NCBI RefSeq assembly: GCF_000025265.1
Contig: NC_013739.1
Span: 310,001 to 374,000 of the forward strand
DNA from: Conexibacter woesei DSM 14684
GTDB lineage: Bacteria > Actinomycetota > Thermoleophilia > Solirubrobacterales > Solirubrobacteraceae
Direction of reading: 5' to 3'
DNA length: 64,000 nucleotides
Positions 51,783 through 60,097 of the stretch are shown here, piece after piece. Within the stretch, counting starts at the first letter, position 1, and every line of letters starts with the position of its first letter. The position numbers were made by a program, and so were the translations under genes. The notes under the pieces were generated by a model. It saw only the letters and a program-made list of their open reading frames with translations, made no database searches and was not told the origin of the DNA.

Positions 51783-52827
51783 CCGCGTCCGTCGCCGCGC
51801 CGTCCGTCGTCGCGCCGTCCGTCGCCGCGCCCTCCGTCGCCGCGCCGCCCACCGCGCTGCCGCCGCTCGCGTCAGCCGCCGCCTGCACCGTCGCCCCGCC
51901 GCCGCGGGCGACCTGACCGGCGATCAGGTCGACCAGGCGCGGCCAGGCGCCGCGCGGGAGGTCGTGGCCCATGCCCGCGATCGTCTCGTGCCGCGCGCCG
52001 CGGATCGCCGCCGCGGTCGCCGCGCCGCCGGTCGGGTGGACCATCCGGTCGCGGTCGCCGTGCACGACCAGCGTCGGCGCGGCGATCGCGCGCACCTCGG
52101 CCGTGCGGTCGCCGGACTTGACGATCGCCGCCAGCTGACGGGCGACGCCGGCCGGGTCGTGGCCGCGGTCCCACGCCTCGCCCGCGAGCGCGCGCACCGC
52201 CGGCTCGTCGAACGGGAAGCCGTGCGAGCCGATGTGCCGCCACAGCACGACCGAGCGCTCGATCGAGACGTCGCGCTCGGCCGACGGTCTCCCCAGCATC
52301 AGCCGCCAGGTCGACGGCGCCGGTCGCCCGATGCGGCGTGCGCCGGTCGTCGACATGATCGACGTGAGGCTGCGGACGCGGTGCGGCTGCCGCGCAGCGA
52401 GCGTCTGCCCGATCATGCCGCCCATCGATCTGCCGGCGACATGGACGGCGCCCAGCTCCAGCGCGTCGAGCAGGCCCGCGGTGTCCTGCGCCATGTCGGC
52501 GAGCGTGTACTGGCCGCGCTCGAAGCGGCGCGTCGCGAACCGCAGCGGCGTCGGCGGGCGCACGTTCGCGCGCGTCGAGCGGCCGACGTCGCGGTTGTCG
52601 AAGCGGATCACGTGCAGGTCGCGTGCGGCGAGCTGTTCGCACAGCTCCGCCGGCCAGGCGAGCAGCTGCTGGCCGAGACCGGAGATCAGCAGCAGCGGGT
52701 CGTGCTCCGGCGCGCCGAACGTCTCGCAGCAGAGCGCCATCCCGCGCCCGACCTCGACGATCCGCTCGGCGCGCGCCGGGGCGTCGCTCACGCCGCGCCG
52801 GTCATCGCTCACGCCGCCGCCGCTCAT
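51760..52827 (-). CDS. Alpha/beta hydrolase
   Basis: A 355-residue hydrolase: oxyanion region 'LLLISGLGQQLLAWP', nucleophile 'VAGRSMGGMIGQTLA' (G-x-S-x-G), Asp in 'LVVHGDRDRMVHP' and His in 'AGMGHDLPRGAWP'. It resembles haloperoxidase/esterase-type members. The C-terminal ~45 residues are low complexity, including four GAAT(D/E)-type pentapeptide repeats encoded by four 15-bp tandem units (51788-51847). The ATG overlaps the P450 stop (ATGA). The pair may oxidise and then hydrolyse one substrate. Confidence 0.88.
   Translation of the reverse strand: MSGGGVSDDRRGVSDAPARAERIVEVGRGMALCCETFGAPEHDPLLLISGLGQQLLAWPAELCEQLAARDLHVIRFDNRDVGRSTRANVRPPTPLRFATRRFERGQYTLADMAQDTAGLLDALELGAVHVAGRSMGGMIGQTLAARQPHRVRSLTSIMSTTGARRIGRPAPSTWRLMLGRPSAERDVSIERSVVLWRHIGSHGFPFDEPAVRALAGEAWDRGHDPAGVARQLAAIVKSGDRTAEVRAIAAPTLVVHGDRDRMVHPTGGAATAAAIRGARHETIAGMGHDLPRGAWPRLVDLIAGQVARGGGATVQAAADASGGSAVGGAATEGAATDGATTDGAATDAVSAAPAR
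51788..51847. repeat. 15-bp coding tandem repeat, four copies
   Basis: Units starting at 51788, 51803, 51818 and 51833 follow TCCGTCGCCGCGCCG with single substitutions in units two and three. They encode Gly-Ala-Ala-Thr-Asp/Glu-like pentapeptides on the minus strand in the tail of the alpha/beta hydrolase. Copy number can vary by slippage without breaking the frame. Confidence 0.75.
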
Positions 52828-54206
52828 GCCGCCACCGCCATGCGCCCGGCCGCCTGCTCGCTCGCGCCGGCGCCGTCGCTCCCGTCGGTCCCGGCGCGCG
52901 GCGTCACCCGCGCGAGCCCGCCGCTCGCCGGCGTGTGCGCGATCCCGCGGAACTTCATCCGCTCCGGCGGCGAGGAGGTCGGCGCGAGCGCGTAGGTCAG
53001 CAGGATCGTGCGCAGCACGACGTCCATCTCCATGTGCGCGAACGCCGCCCCGATGCAGCGGCGGACGCCGCCGCCGAACGGCAGCCACGCGTACGTCTCG
53101 GGCTTTCTGCCGAGGAAGCGCTCGGGCGAGAACGCGAACGGGTCTGCGAACAGCCGCTCGTCGTAGTGCGTCAGCGCGCCCGCCAGCGCGATCCGCGTGC
53201 CGGGCGGCAGCATGAAGCCGCCCAGCTCGAACGGCTCCTTCACGAGCCGGGTCGTGAACATGATCACCGGCCGCTGCCGCTGCACCTCGCGGATCGTCGC
53301 GTCGCGCAGCTCGCGCCCGCCTGCGTCCGCCTCGGCGACGAGCCGCTCCAGCACGTCCGGGTGGCGGCGCAGCCGCTCGACGGTCCAGGCGAGCTGCGCG
53401 GCGGTCGTCTCGTGTCCGGCCGCGAGCATCGTCATCAGCTGGTCGCGGATCTCGGCGTCACGCATCGGCGCGCCGTCCTCGTAGGTCGCCTGCACCAGCA
53501 GCGCCAGCACGTCGGAGCGCTCGGCGAGGTCCGGGTCGCGCCGCGCCTGCGCCATCAGCTCGTCGCAGACCGCGTCGACCTGCGCGCGCAGCCGCTTGAA
53601 GCGTCCCCACGGGCTGCGCGGCCCGAGGTCGTGCTGGAGGTACGGCGTCAGCGCGAGCGCGGAGCCGAGCGTCGTGAGCGGCGGCAGCAGCTCCTCCAGC
53701 TGCCGCAGCGCGTCGCCGCGCGCGCCGAAGACGGCGAGCAGGATCGCCCGCAGCGTGATCCGCATCGTCGAGGGCGCGACGGGGAACTCGCGGTCACGCG
53801 GCCAGCGCGCGATCTCCTCGCGCGTGACGGCCTCGATCAGCTGCTCGTAGCGCTGCATCCGCTGGCCGTGGAACGGCGGCAGCAGCAGCTTGCGCTGGCG
53901 CAGGTGGACGTCCTCGTCGGTGACGAGCAGCGAGTTGGGGCCGAGCACCGGGCCGAGCGGGCTGCCCTCGCCGGAGTGCAGCGCGACGGGTGAGGCGGTG
54001 AAGGTGCGTTTGATCAGCGCCGGGTCGGCCGGCACGACGATGTTGCCGAAGTGGTGGACGCGCACGGTGAAGAGGTCGCCGTGGCGGCGCTGGCAGCGGC
54101 GCAGGAACGGTCGCAGCCGCGTGACCAGCGCAACGTCCTGCAAGGTCGTCGGCAGCGACGGACCCGGCGGCAGGCCGGCGCGGTCGCGTGGCTGTGGTAT
54201 CCGCAT
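52824..54206 (-). CDS. Cytochrome P450
   Basis: A 460-residue soluble P450: I-helix 'LAAGHETTAAQL' with the acid-alcohol pair, K-helix ExxR in 'IREVQRQRPV', 'FSPERFLG' region and heme loop 'WLPFGGGVRRCIGAAFA' with the thiolate Cys. The N-terminus 'GLPPGPSLPTTLQ' is the Pro-rich hinge without membrane anchor. It resembles CYP110/CYP4-like bacterial fatty acid or terpenoid hydroxylases. No ferredoxin gene is adjacent. First gene of an operon with the hydrolase, with operators directly before the ATG. Confidence 0.93.
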   Translation of the reverse strand: MRIPQPRDRAGLPPGPSLPTTLQDVALVTRLRPFLRRCQRRHGDLFTVRVHHFGNIVVPADPALIKRTFTASPVALHSGEGSPLGPVLGPNSLLVTDEDVHLRQRKLLLPPFHGQRMQRYEQLIEAVTREEIARWPRDREFPVAPSTMRITLRAILLAVFGARGDALRQLEELLPPLTTLGSALALTPYLQHDLGPRSPWGRFKRLRAQVDAVCDELMAQARRDPDLAERSDVLALLVQATYEDGAPMRDAEIRDQLMTMLAAGHETTAAQLAWTVERLRRHPDVLERLVAEADAGGRELRDATIREVQRQRPVIMFTTRLVKEPFELGGFMLPPGTRIALAGALTHYDERLFADPFAFSPERFLGRKPETYAWLPFGGGVRRCIGAAFAHMEMDVVLRTILLTYALAPTSSPPERMKFRGIAHTPASGGLARVTPRAGTDGSDGAGASEQAAGRMAVAA

Positions 54207-54231
54207 GTACCGGACGGTACTCCGGCGTACC
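54207..54231. promoter_or_regulatory. GTACC/GGTAC operator cluster of P450 gene
   Basis: GTACCG-GA-CGGTAC (54207-54220) is a perfect 6-2-6 palindrome touching the P450 start, and GGTAC-TCCGGC-GTACC (54216-54231) overlaps it. The half-sites equal those of the TetR operator at 51138. A bound repressor would block initiation at the start codon. Confidence 0.55.
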
Positions 54232-54275
54232 GGCGCTGTCCAGTCGCAACCGCACGGGGCGCGGGAGCGGCGGCG

Positions 54276-54938
54276 TCAGCGCGGACGCGGCTTCGCGAGA
54301 CCGACGTCGTACGCCAGCACGACGGCCTGGACGCGGTCGCGCAGGCCGAGCTTGCGCAGGACCGAGGAGACGTGCGTCTTGACCGTCGCCTCGCTGAGCA
54401 CGAGGTATGCCGCCAGCTCGGCGTTCGAGAGCCCTTGCGCGACGAGCCGCAGCACGTCCAGCTCGCGCTCGGTCAGGTCGCGCAGATCGGGCAGCGGGCG
54501 CTCGTCACCGGGCAGCTCGCCGGCGAAGCGGTCGAGCAGCCGGCGCGTCGCGCTCGGCGCGAGCAGCGCGTCGCCGCCCGCGACGACGTGGACCGCGTCG
54601 ACGAGCTGCGCCGGTCTGACGTCCTTCAGCATGAAGCCGCTGGCGCCGGCCCGCAGCGCGGCGAAGACGTACTCGTCGAGGTCGAACGTCGTCAGGATGA
54701 TCACCTTCGTCGCCGGCTCGGCGGCGACGATCCGGGCCGTCGCGTCGATCCCGTCGAGCTGCGGCATCCGCACGTCCATCAGCACGACGTCCGGCCGCGC
54801 CGTCCGCGCCAGCGCGACCGCCTCGGCGCCGTCGCACGCCTCGCCGACGACGTCGATCGACGGTGCGCTCTCGAGGATCAGCCGGAAGCCCCCGCGCACG
54901 AGCGCCTGGTCGTCGACGAGCAGCGTCCGGATCGTCAT
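54276..54938 (-). CDS. NarL/LuxR-type response regulator
   Basis: A 220-residue regulator: 'LLVDDQALVRGGFRLILES' acidic pocket, phospho-Asp in 'VVLMDVRMPQLDGI', Lys in 'GFMLKDVRPAQL', and LuxR domain 'LTERELDVLRLVAQGLSNAELAAYLVLSEATVKTHVSSVLRKLGLRDRVQAVVLAY'. It follows its kinase with an ATGA overlap. This DesR/LiaR-like pair type reacts to envelope or membrane stress in many Gram-positives; the actual signal is unknown. Confidence 0.93.
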   Translation of the reverse strand: MTIRTLLVDDQALVRGGFRLILESAPSIDVVGEACDGAEAVALARTARPDVVLMDVRMPQLDGIDATARIVAAEPATKVIILTTFDLDEYVFAALRAGASGFMLKDVRPAQLVDAVHVVAGGDALLAPSATRRLLDRFAGELPGDERPLPDLRDLTERELDVLRLVAQGLSNAELAAYLVLSEATVKTHVSSVLRKLGLRDRVQAVVLAYDVGLAKPRPR

Positions 54939-56065
54939 GCGGCTCCCTCCAGCGGCAGCCGCGCGTGGACGCGGTAGCCGCCGTCGGGTCCCGGCCCGGC
55001 CTCGAGCGTGCCGCCGAGCAGCTCCGCCCGCTCGCGCATGCCGCTCGTGCCCCGCCCGCCGCCGGCGCGCCCGCCGTCCGTGCGGCCTGCGCCCGCCGCG
55101 CCCGCATCGTCGCCGCAGCCGTCGTCGCGCACGTCCAGCTCCAGTGCCGACGGCTCCCACCGCAGCGCGACCTCGGCGTGCGTCGCACCGGCGTGACGCA
55201 GCGTGTTCGTCAGCGCCTCCTGCACGATCCGATAGGCGGACAGGTCGACCGGCGCCGGCAGCGGCGACGGCGGCCCGTCGCGTCGCACCGTCACAGCGAG
55301 CCCGGTCGCGCGCACCCGCGCGACCAGCTCGTCGAGGCGGGCGAGGCTCGCCCCGCCCGTGTCGTCGTCAGCGTCGAACGGGCGCAGCGCCGGCAGCAGC
55401 CGGCGCAGCTCCGCCAGCGTCTCGCGGCCGGTCGCCTCGATCGCGCGCAGCGCCGCGCGCGCTCTGTCGGGCCGCTCGTCGAAGACGTGGTCGGCCGCGG
55501 TCGCCTGCACGACGATCACCGAGACGCTGTGCGCGATCACGTCGTGCAACTCGCGCGCGATCCGCGCCTGCTCCTGCGCGACTGCGGCGCGCGACGCCTC
55601 CTGCTGGCGCACGACACGGACGCGACGCAGCTCGCCCGTCCCCCACGCGGCGGCCGCGACCGCCAGCAGGAAGACGACGTCGCCCGGCTCGCCGCCGGCC
55701 GGGCCGGCGGCGAGCGCCAGCACCGCGAGCCCGGCGAGGCCCCACCAGGACCCGAGCGGCGGGCGGCGGAACGCGAGCGCGCCGACCGCCACGTAGGCGC
55801 CGATCGGCAGCACGATCTCGCTGTGCAGCGCCTGCAGCCCGGCGGCGGCGCTGAGCGCGACCGCCGCCGTCAGCGCCGGTCGCGCGTGCCGCAGCGGGAG
55901 CACGGCGCCCTGCACCAGCGCGAGGCCGACGCCGAGCGCGACCAGCCACGCCGCGTCGTCGCCGCGGTACTTGACCGCGCACGCGACCATGAACAGCGCG
56001 ACGCACCCTGTGAGCACGGCATCTCCGGACCGTCGCATCGGGCGATCATCCCGCATCGGCCGCAT
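54935..56065 (-). CDS. Membrane sensor histidine kinase (HisKA_3 type)
   Basis: About 376 residues: four to five N-terminal membrane segments (to about residue 135), a short coiled linker, H box 'RIARELHDVIAHSVSVIVVQA' with phospho-His, N box 'YRIVQEALTNTLRHAG' and ATP-lid region with a Gly-rich 'GRTDGGRAGGGRGTSGMRERAELLGG'. It has no large extracellular domain, so it senses through the membrane. Start is uncertain: GTG 56071, ATG 56065, 56056 and 56038 are all in frame and none has a clear ribosome site. Confidence 0.88.
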   Translation of the reverse strand: MRPMRDDRPMRRSGDAVLTGCVALFMVACAVKYRGDDAAWLVALGVGLALVQGAVLPLRHARPALTAAVALSAAAGLQALHSEIVLPIGAYVAVGALAFRRPPLGSWWGLAGLAVLALAAGPAGGEPGDVVFLLAVAAAAWGTGELRRVRVVRQQEASRAAVAQEQARIARELHDVIAHSVSVIVVQATAADHVFDERPDRARAALRAIEATGRETLAELRRLLPALRPFDADDDTGGASLARLDELVARVRATGLAVTVRRDGPPSPLPAPVDLSAYRIVQEALTNTLRHAGATHAEVALRWEPSALELDVRDDGCGDDAGAAGAGRTDGGRAGGGRGTSGMRERAELLGGTLEAGPGPDGGYRVHARLPLEGAA

Positions 56066-56223
56066 CGGCACGAGCTTCGATCGCTCGGATGAGCCGGTCT
56101 CAGCCCTCGGACGGAGGCGCGCGTCGGCCGCTCATCCGACCGATCGAACCTTCTTCTGGAGCGGTCTCCGGCGTTCTACGGTGCTGGCAGCTATCGGGCC
56201 GCGCGATGCGGCCAGGAGGACCA

Positions 56224-57141
56224 ATGCGACAGACACCGGGCACGCGGTCGTCGCGCCCTCTGCGCCAGCGCGTCGACGTGTTCGTCGACGCCTGCGCCGA
56301 CCTGGGCGTGGGACCGTGCTGGGACCCCGAGCGCGACGCGCTCGCATGGGTCGACATCGTGACGCGCGAGGTGCACGTGAGCGACGGGTCGGCGACCCTC
56401 ACGCACGTCGTGCCGGCGCCGGTCGGCGCGGCGGTGCCGAGCGCCGACGGCGGGCTGCTGCTGGCGCTCGGCGTCAGCTTCGCCGCGCTCGACCTCGACC
56501 GCGGGACGCTGCGCGGGCTGGCGTCGGTCTCCGGCGACCCGCAGCGGATCCGCATGAACGACGGGAAGGTCGATCCGGCCGGCCGCTTCTGGGCCGGTAC
56601 GACGGCGTACGACGGAACGCGCGGCGAAGGCGTCCTGTACCGCCTCGACGGACCGGGCAGAGCGCGGCCGCTGGTCGCGCCGGTGACCGTCTCCAGCGGA
56701 CTCGGCTGGTCGCCCACCGGCGACCGCATGTACTTCGTCGACTCGCCGCGCAGATCGGTCGCCGTGTTCGACTTCGACGTCGCCGGCGGCCGGCTCGGCC
56801 GCCGTCGCACGCTCGTCGACACGCGCCCGCACGCGGGCGTGCCGGGCGGTCTCGCGGTCGACGAGCTGGGGAACGTCTGGGTGGCGTTCACCGACGGCGC
56901 GGCGGTGCGCTGCTTCGACGGCGACGGCGGGCGGCTGCTGGCCGAGCTGCCGCTGCCTGTCCAGCGGCCGACGAGCTGCGCGTTCGGCGGGCCTGACGGA
57001 CGGCTGCTGCTCGTGACGACGGCCCGTCGCGGCCTCGCCGCGCAGGCGCTCGCTGCACAGCCGCTGGCCGGCTCGGTGCTCGCGCTGGAGCCGGGGATCT
57101 GCGGTCCCCCGTCGACGCCGGCGCGCGGGCAGGGCAGATGA
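56224..57141 (+). CDS. SMP-30/gluconolactonase-like propeller lacking metal ligands
   Basis: A 305-residue six-bladed propeller of the SMP-30/regucalcin family ('MNDGKVDPAGRFWAGTTAYDG' is nearly identical to family members). AGGAGGA lies 4 bases upstream. The three divalent-metal ligands of regucalcin are all replaced: Glu of LGEGP is Val29 ('LGVGPCW'), Asn of SNGL is Ser158 ('VSSGLGWS') and Asp of PDG is Gly208 ('VPGGLAVD'). Lactonase activity is therefore unlikely by the known mechanism; a binding role is possible. Its stop overlaps the dehydrogenase start (ATGA), a context typical of sugar oxidation. Confidence 0.88.
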   Translation: MRQTPGTRSSRPLRQRVDVFVDACADLGVGPCWDPERDALAWVDIVTREVHVSDGSATLTHVVPAPVGAAVPSADGGLLLALGVSFAALDLDRGTLRGLASVSGDPQRIRMNDGKVDPAGRFWAGTTAYDGTRGEGVLYRLDGPGRARPLVAPVTVSSGLGWSPTGDRMYFVDSPRRSVAVFDFDVAGGRLGRRRTLVDTRPHAGVPGGLAVDELGNVWVAFTDGAAVRCFDGDGGRLLAELPLPVQRPTSCAFGGPDGRLLLVTTARRGLAAQALAAQPLAGSVLALEPGICGPPSTPARGQGR

Positions 57142-58127
57142 CCGCCGCCGAGATGACCGCCCTCGTCTGGACGGCGCCGTACGAGGCCGTGCTGGCGCAG
57201 CGGGCGATGCCCGTCGCGGGCGACGGCGAAGCGGTCGTGCGCGTACGCGCGACCGGCGTCTGCGGCTCGGACCTGCACGGCTTCCGCGGCCACAGCCCGC
57301 TGCGCGTCGCGCCGCTCGTGCTCGGCCACGAGGCGGTCGTCGAGGACGAGCACGGCGCGCTGTTCGTCGTCAACCCGCTCGTCGGCTGCGGCCGCTGCCG
57401 GATGTGCGACGCCGGGCAGCCGAACCTCTGCCCGCAGCGCGGGCTGCTCGGGCTCGACCGCCCCGGCACGTTCGCCGAGCACGTCAGCGTGCCGCGCGCG
57501 AACCTGCTGCCGCTGCCCGCGCACGTCCCGCTCGTGCTCGGTGCGCTGACCGAGGCGCTGGCGACGCCGGTCGCCGCGCTCGCCGCCGCCGCGCCGGGCC
57601 CCGATGCCGTCGTCGCCGTGATCGGCTGCGGGCCGATCGGCCTGCTGGCGTGCCACGCGGCGCGGCGCTGGGGCGCGAGCCTCGTCGCCGCCTACGACCT
57701 CGACGAGCGGCGCGTCGCGCACGCGCAGCGGCTCGCCGACGTCGTCGGCACGAGCCCGGCCGAGCTGCGGGGCGCGCTCGACGGCGCCAGCGACGGGCTC
57801 GGCGCCGACCTCGTGATCGACGCGGTCGGGATCGAGGCGAGCTGGAACGCGGCGTTGGAGCTGGTGCGGCCGGGCGGCACCGTCGCCGAGGTCGGCCTCG
57901 GCGCGGCCATCGGCGAGGCGCCGGTCGGCCACATCGTCCGCCAGGGGATCCGCTGGCAGGGCGTCTATGCCTACACGCCGGCCGACTTCGCCGCGGCGCT
58001 CGAGCTGATCGCCGGCGTCCCGCCGGAGCTGGGGTGGGTCGAGACCGCGCGGCTCGACGACGGTCCCGCGCTGCTGGCCGAGCTGGCGCGCGGCGCCGGG
58101 CCGGTGAAGGCGGTCTTCGAGCTGTGA
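57138..58127 (+). CDS. Zinc-dependent alcohol/sorbitol-type dehydrogenase
   Basis: A 329-residue medium-chain dehydrogenase: catalytic Zn ligands in 'GVCGSDLHGF' (Cys) and 'VLGHEAV' (His-Glu), four structural-zinc cysteines in 'CGRCRMCDAGQPNLC', nucleotide loop 'VIGCGPIGLLA' and 'DLDERR' suggesting NAD preference. It oxidises a polyol, sugar or alcohol. It is translationally coupled to the SMP-30-like gene, so the two may act on the same sugar, although the SMP-30 partner seems catalytically dead. Confidence 0.92.
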   Translation: MTAAEMTALVWTAPYEAVLAQRAMPVAGDGEAVVRVRATGVCGSDLHGFRGHSPLRVAPLVLGHEAVVEDEHGALFVVNPLVGCGRCRMCDAGQPNLCPQRGLLGLDRPGTFAEHVSVPRANLLPLPAHVPLVLGALTEALATPVAALAAAAPGPDAVVAVIGCGPIGLLACHAARRWGASLVAAYDLDERRVAHAQRLADVVGTSPAELRGALDGASDGLGADLVIDAVGIEASWNAALELVRPGGTVAEVGLGAAIGEAPVGHIVRQGIRWQGVYAYTPADFAAALELIAGVPPELGWVETARLDDGPALLAELARGAGPVKAVFEL

Positions 58128-58164
58128 CGGCGTGATCTCCGCGGCGGCGCAGCGCCGGGCGCGA

Positions 58165-58953
58165 TCAGGCGACGGGCGCCCGATCCGTGGCGAGCACCGC
58201 CTTGAGCTGGAGCGCGGCCTTGGTGTGGAGCTGGCTGGTCCGCGACTCCGAGATTCCGAGCACCTCACCGATCTGGAGGAGGGTGAGGTCGTGGTGGTAG
58301 CGCAGCCCGAGCACGACCTGCTCGCGCGCGGGCAGCTGCCGGACCGCGGCGCCGATCCGCTCGCTCCGCTCGGTCTCGTCGCTGTCGGCGGCCGGGTCGA
58401 CGGCGTCGAGGTCGGGCAACGTGTCGAGCAGCGCGACGGGACGGCCGTCGGCCAGCACCGGGCCCCACGGCTCGTCGAGTGCGACGATGCGCGAGTCGGA
58501 GACGCGCTGGAGCGACGCGGCCAGCTGCCTGCGGCTCATCGAGAGCGCGCCGGCGAGCTCGGGGTCGGTCGGCATCCGCTGGAGGCGCATCGCCAGCTCG
58601 GCGGTCGCGCGCTCGATCTCACGCGCCTCCGCGCGGACCGCGCGCGGCACCCAGTCGAGCGATCGCAGCCCGTCGAAGATGGCGCCGCGGATGCGGGTGT
58701 CGGCGTACGCCTCGAAGCGGACGCCGCGGACCGGCTCGAAGCGCTCGACCGCGTCCAGGAGGCCCTTGAAGCCGTCGGAGATGAGGTCGGCGACGTCGAC
58801 GTGGGCGGGCATCCGCGCGGCGACGCGGCCGGCCACGTACTTGACGATCGGCGAGTACGCCAGGACGAGGTCGTCGCGTGCCGCCCGCTCGCCGGTCCCC
58901 TTGTAGCGTCGCCACCGCTCCGCGAGGACGATCCGTCTGGTGGAGCCCGTCAC
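58165..58953 (-). CDS. WhiG/FliA-type RNA polymerase sigma factor
   Basis: A 262-residue sigma-28-class factor: region 2 'LVLAYSPIVKYVAGRVAARMPAHVDVADLISDGFKGLLDAVERFEP..RFEAYADTRIRGAIFDGLRSLDWVPR', region 3 'RLQRMPTDPELAGALSMSRRQL' and region 4 'LRYHHDLTLLQIGEVLGISESRTSQLHTKA'. Such factors run flagellar or developmental regulons. No flagellar or sporulation genes are nearby and no anti-sigma gene follows. GTG start; the leader carries a CCTGATTCAGG palindrome and an upstream TATACA. Confidence 0.93.
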   Translation of the reverse strand: MTGSTRRIVLAERWRRYKGTGERAARDDLVLAYSPIVKYVAGRVAARMPAHVDVADLISDGFKGLLDAVERFEPVRGVRFEAYADTRIRGAIFDGLRSLDWVPRAVRAEAREIERATAELAMRLQRMPTDPELAGALSMSRRQLAASLQRVSDSRIVALDEPWGPVLADGRPVALLDTLPDLDAVDPAADSDETERSERIGAAVRQLPAREQVVLGLRYHHDLTLLQIGEVLGISESRTSQLHTKAALQLKAVLATDRAPVA

Positions 58954-58960
58954 GAAATGA

Positions 58961-58977
58961 CCTGATTCAGGTGTATA
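58961..58977 (-). promoter_or_regulatory. Promoter and palindrome of the WhiG-type sigma gene
   Basis: On the minus strand TATACA (58977-58972) is a good -10. Just after it the perfect palindrome CCTGA-A-TCAGG (58971-58961) covers the likely transcript start, eight bases before the GTG. It may be an operator. Confidence 0.45.
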
Positions 58978-59097
58978 AGCGCGATGGCTGATTGTCGCAC
59001 GGATCGCGCCTCGATGCCGGTCACGGTCGCTGCGTGTCCGGCGAGGCGATAATCGGTCGACCGATGAGTCTCCGGGCGTGAGGACGTTTAGACGGGC

Positions 59098-60054
59098 ATG
59101 AGCACACAGAACGCCGACTTCACCGCGCGGATCGAACGCCACCGGCGCGAGATCCACGTCCACTGCTACCGCATGCTCGGCTCCTACGAGGAGGCGGAGG
59201 ACCTCGTCCAGGAGACGTTCCTGCGCGCCTGGGACAAGCGCGCGACGTTCGCCGGCGGGAGCTTCCGCGCGTGGCTCTACCGGATCGCGACGAACGCCTG
59301 CCTCGACGCGCTGCGGCGCAGCAGACGGCGCGTGCCGACGTTGGACAGATCGTTCGTCGAGCTGCCGTGGATCCAGCCCTATCCCGACCGGCTGCTCGAC
59401 GAGGTCCCCTCGCCGGAGGGCGAGGAGCCGGCGGCGGTGGTCGTCGCGCGCGAGACGATCGAGCTGGCGTTCCTCGCCGTGATCCAGCTGCTGCCGGCGC
59501 GTCAGCGCGCGGTGACGATCCTGCGCGACGTGCTCGACTGGTCCGCCGCCGAGACCGCGGACGCACTCGGCATCTCGGTCGCGGCCGCCAACAGCGCGCT
59601 GCAGCGGGCACGGGCGACGCTCGCGGAGCGGGCCGAGCGCGAGCGGCCGGTCGCGCAGCCGAGCGCCTACGAGCAGGAGCTGCTGGCGGCGTTCATCGAC
59701 ATGCACGAGCGCGGCGACAAGGACGCGGCGCTGGCGGTCGTACGCGAGGACATCCGCGTCACGATGCCGCCGCACCCCTACTTCTATGAGGGGATTCCCG
59801 CGATGCGCGAGCTGCTCGCGAGAGCGTTCGACGAGCCGCTGGGCGAGTGGCGGCTGGTGCCGACGCGCGCGAACCGGATGCCGACCGCGGCGAGCTACCT
59901 GCGTCTCCCCGGCGACACCGTCTTCCGCGCGTTCAAGTTCGACGTGCTGCGGGTCGAGGGCGACAAGATCGTCGAGATAACGACGTTCGGGCCGGAGCTG
60001 TTCGGTGCGTTCGGGCTGCCGCTGACGCTGCCGTCATCGTCTGCCGGTCGATAA
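59098..60054 (+). CDS. SigG/SigX5-type ECF sigma factor with SnoaL-like domain
   Basis: A 318-residue sigma factor: region 2 '[55 protein letters not shown]', region 4 '[44 protein letters not shown]', and a C-terminal ~120-residue SnoaL-like fold ('[42 protein letters not shown]') that is thought to replace an anti-sigma factor as sensor. Divergent from the WhiG-type gene with 144 bases between. This matches the TIGR02960/SigG family. Confidence 0.92.
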   Translation: MSTQNADFTARIERHRREIHVHCYRMLGSYEEAEDLVQETFLRAWDKRATFAGGSFRAWLYRIATNACLDALRRSRRRVPTLDRSFVELPWIQPYPDRLLDEVPSPEGEEPAAVVVARETIELAFLAVIQLLPARQRAVTILRDVLDWSAAETADALGISVAAANSALQRARATLAERAERERPVAQPSAYEQELLAAFIDMHERGDKDAALAVVREDIRVTMPPHPYFYEGIPAMRELLARAFDEPLGEWRLVPTRANRMPTAASYLRLPGDTVFRAFKFDVLRVEGDKIVEITTFGPELFGAFGLPLTLPSSSAGR

Positions 60055-60097
60055 CGTGGCCGGCTCAGCACATGAACTGCGAACGAGGGATGAGCAC

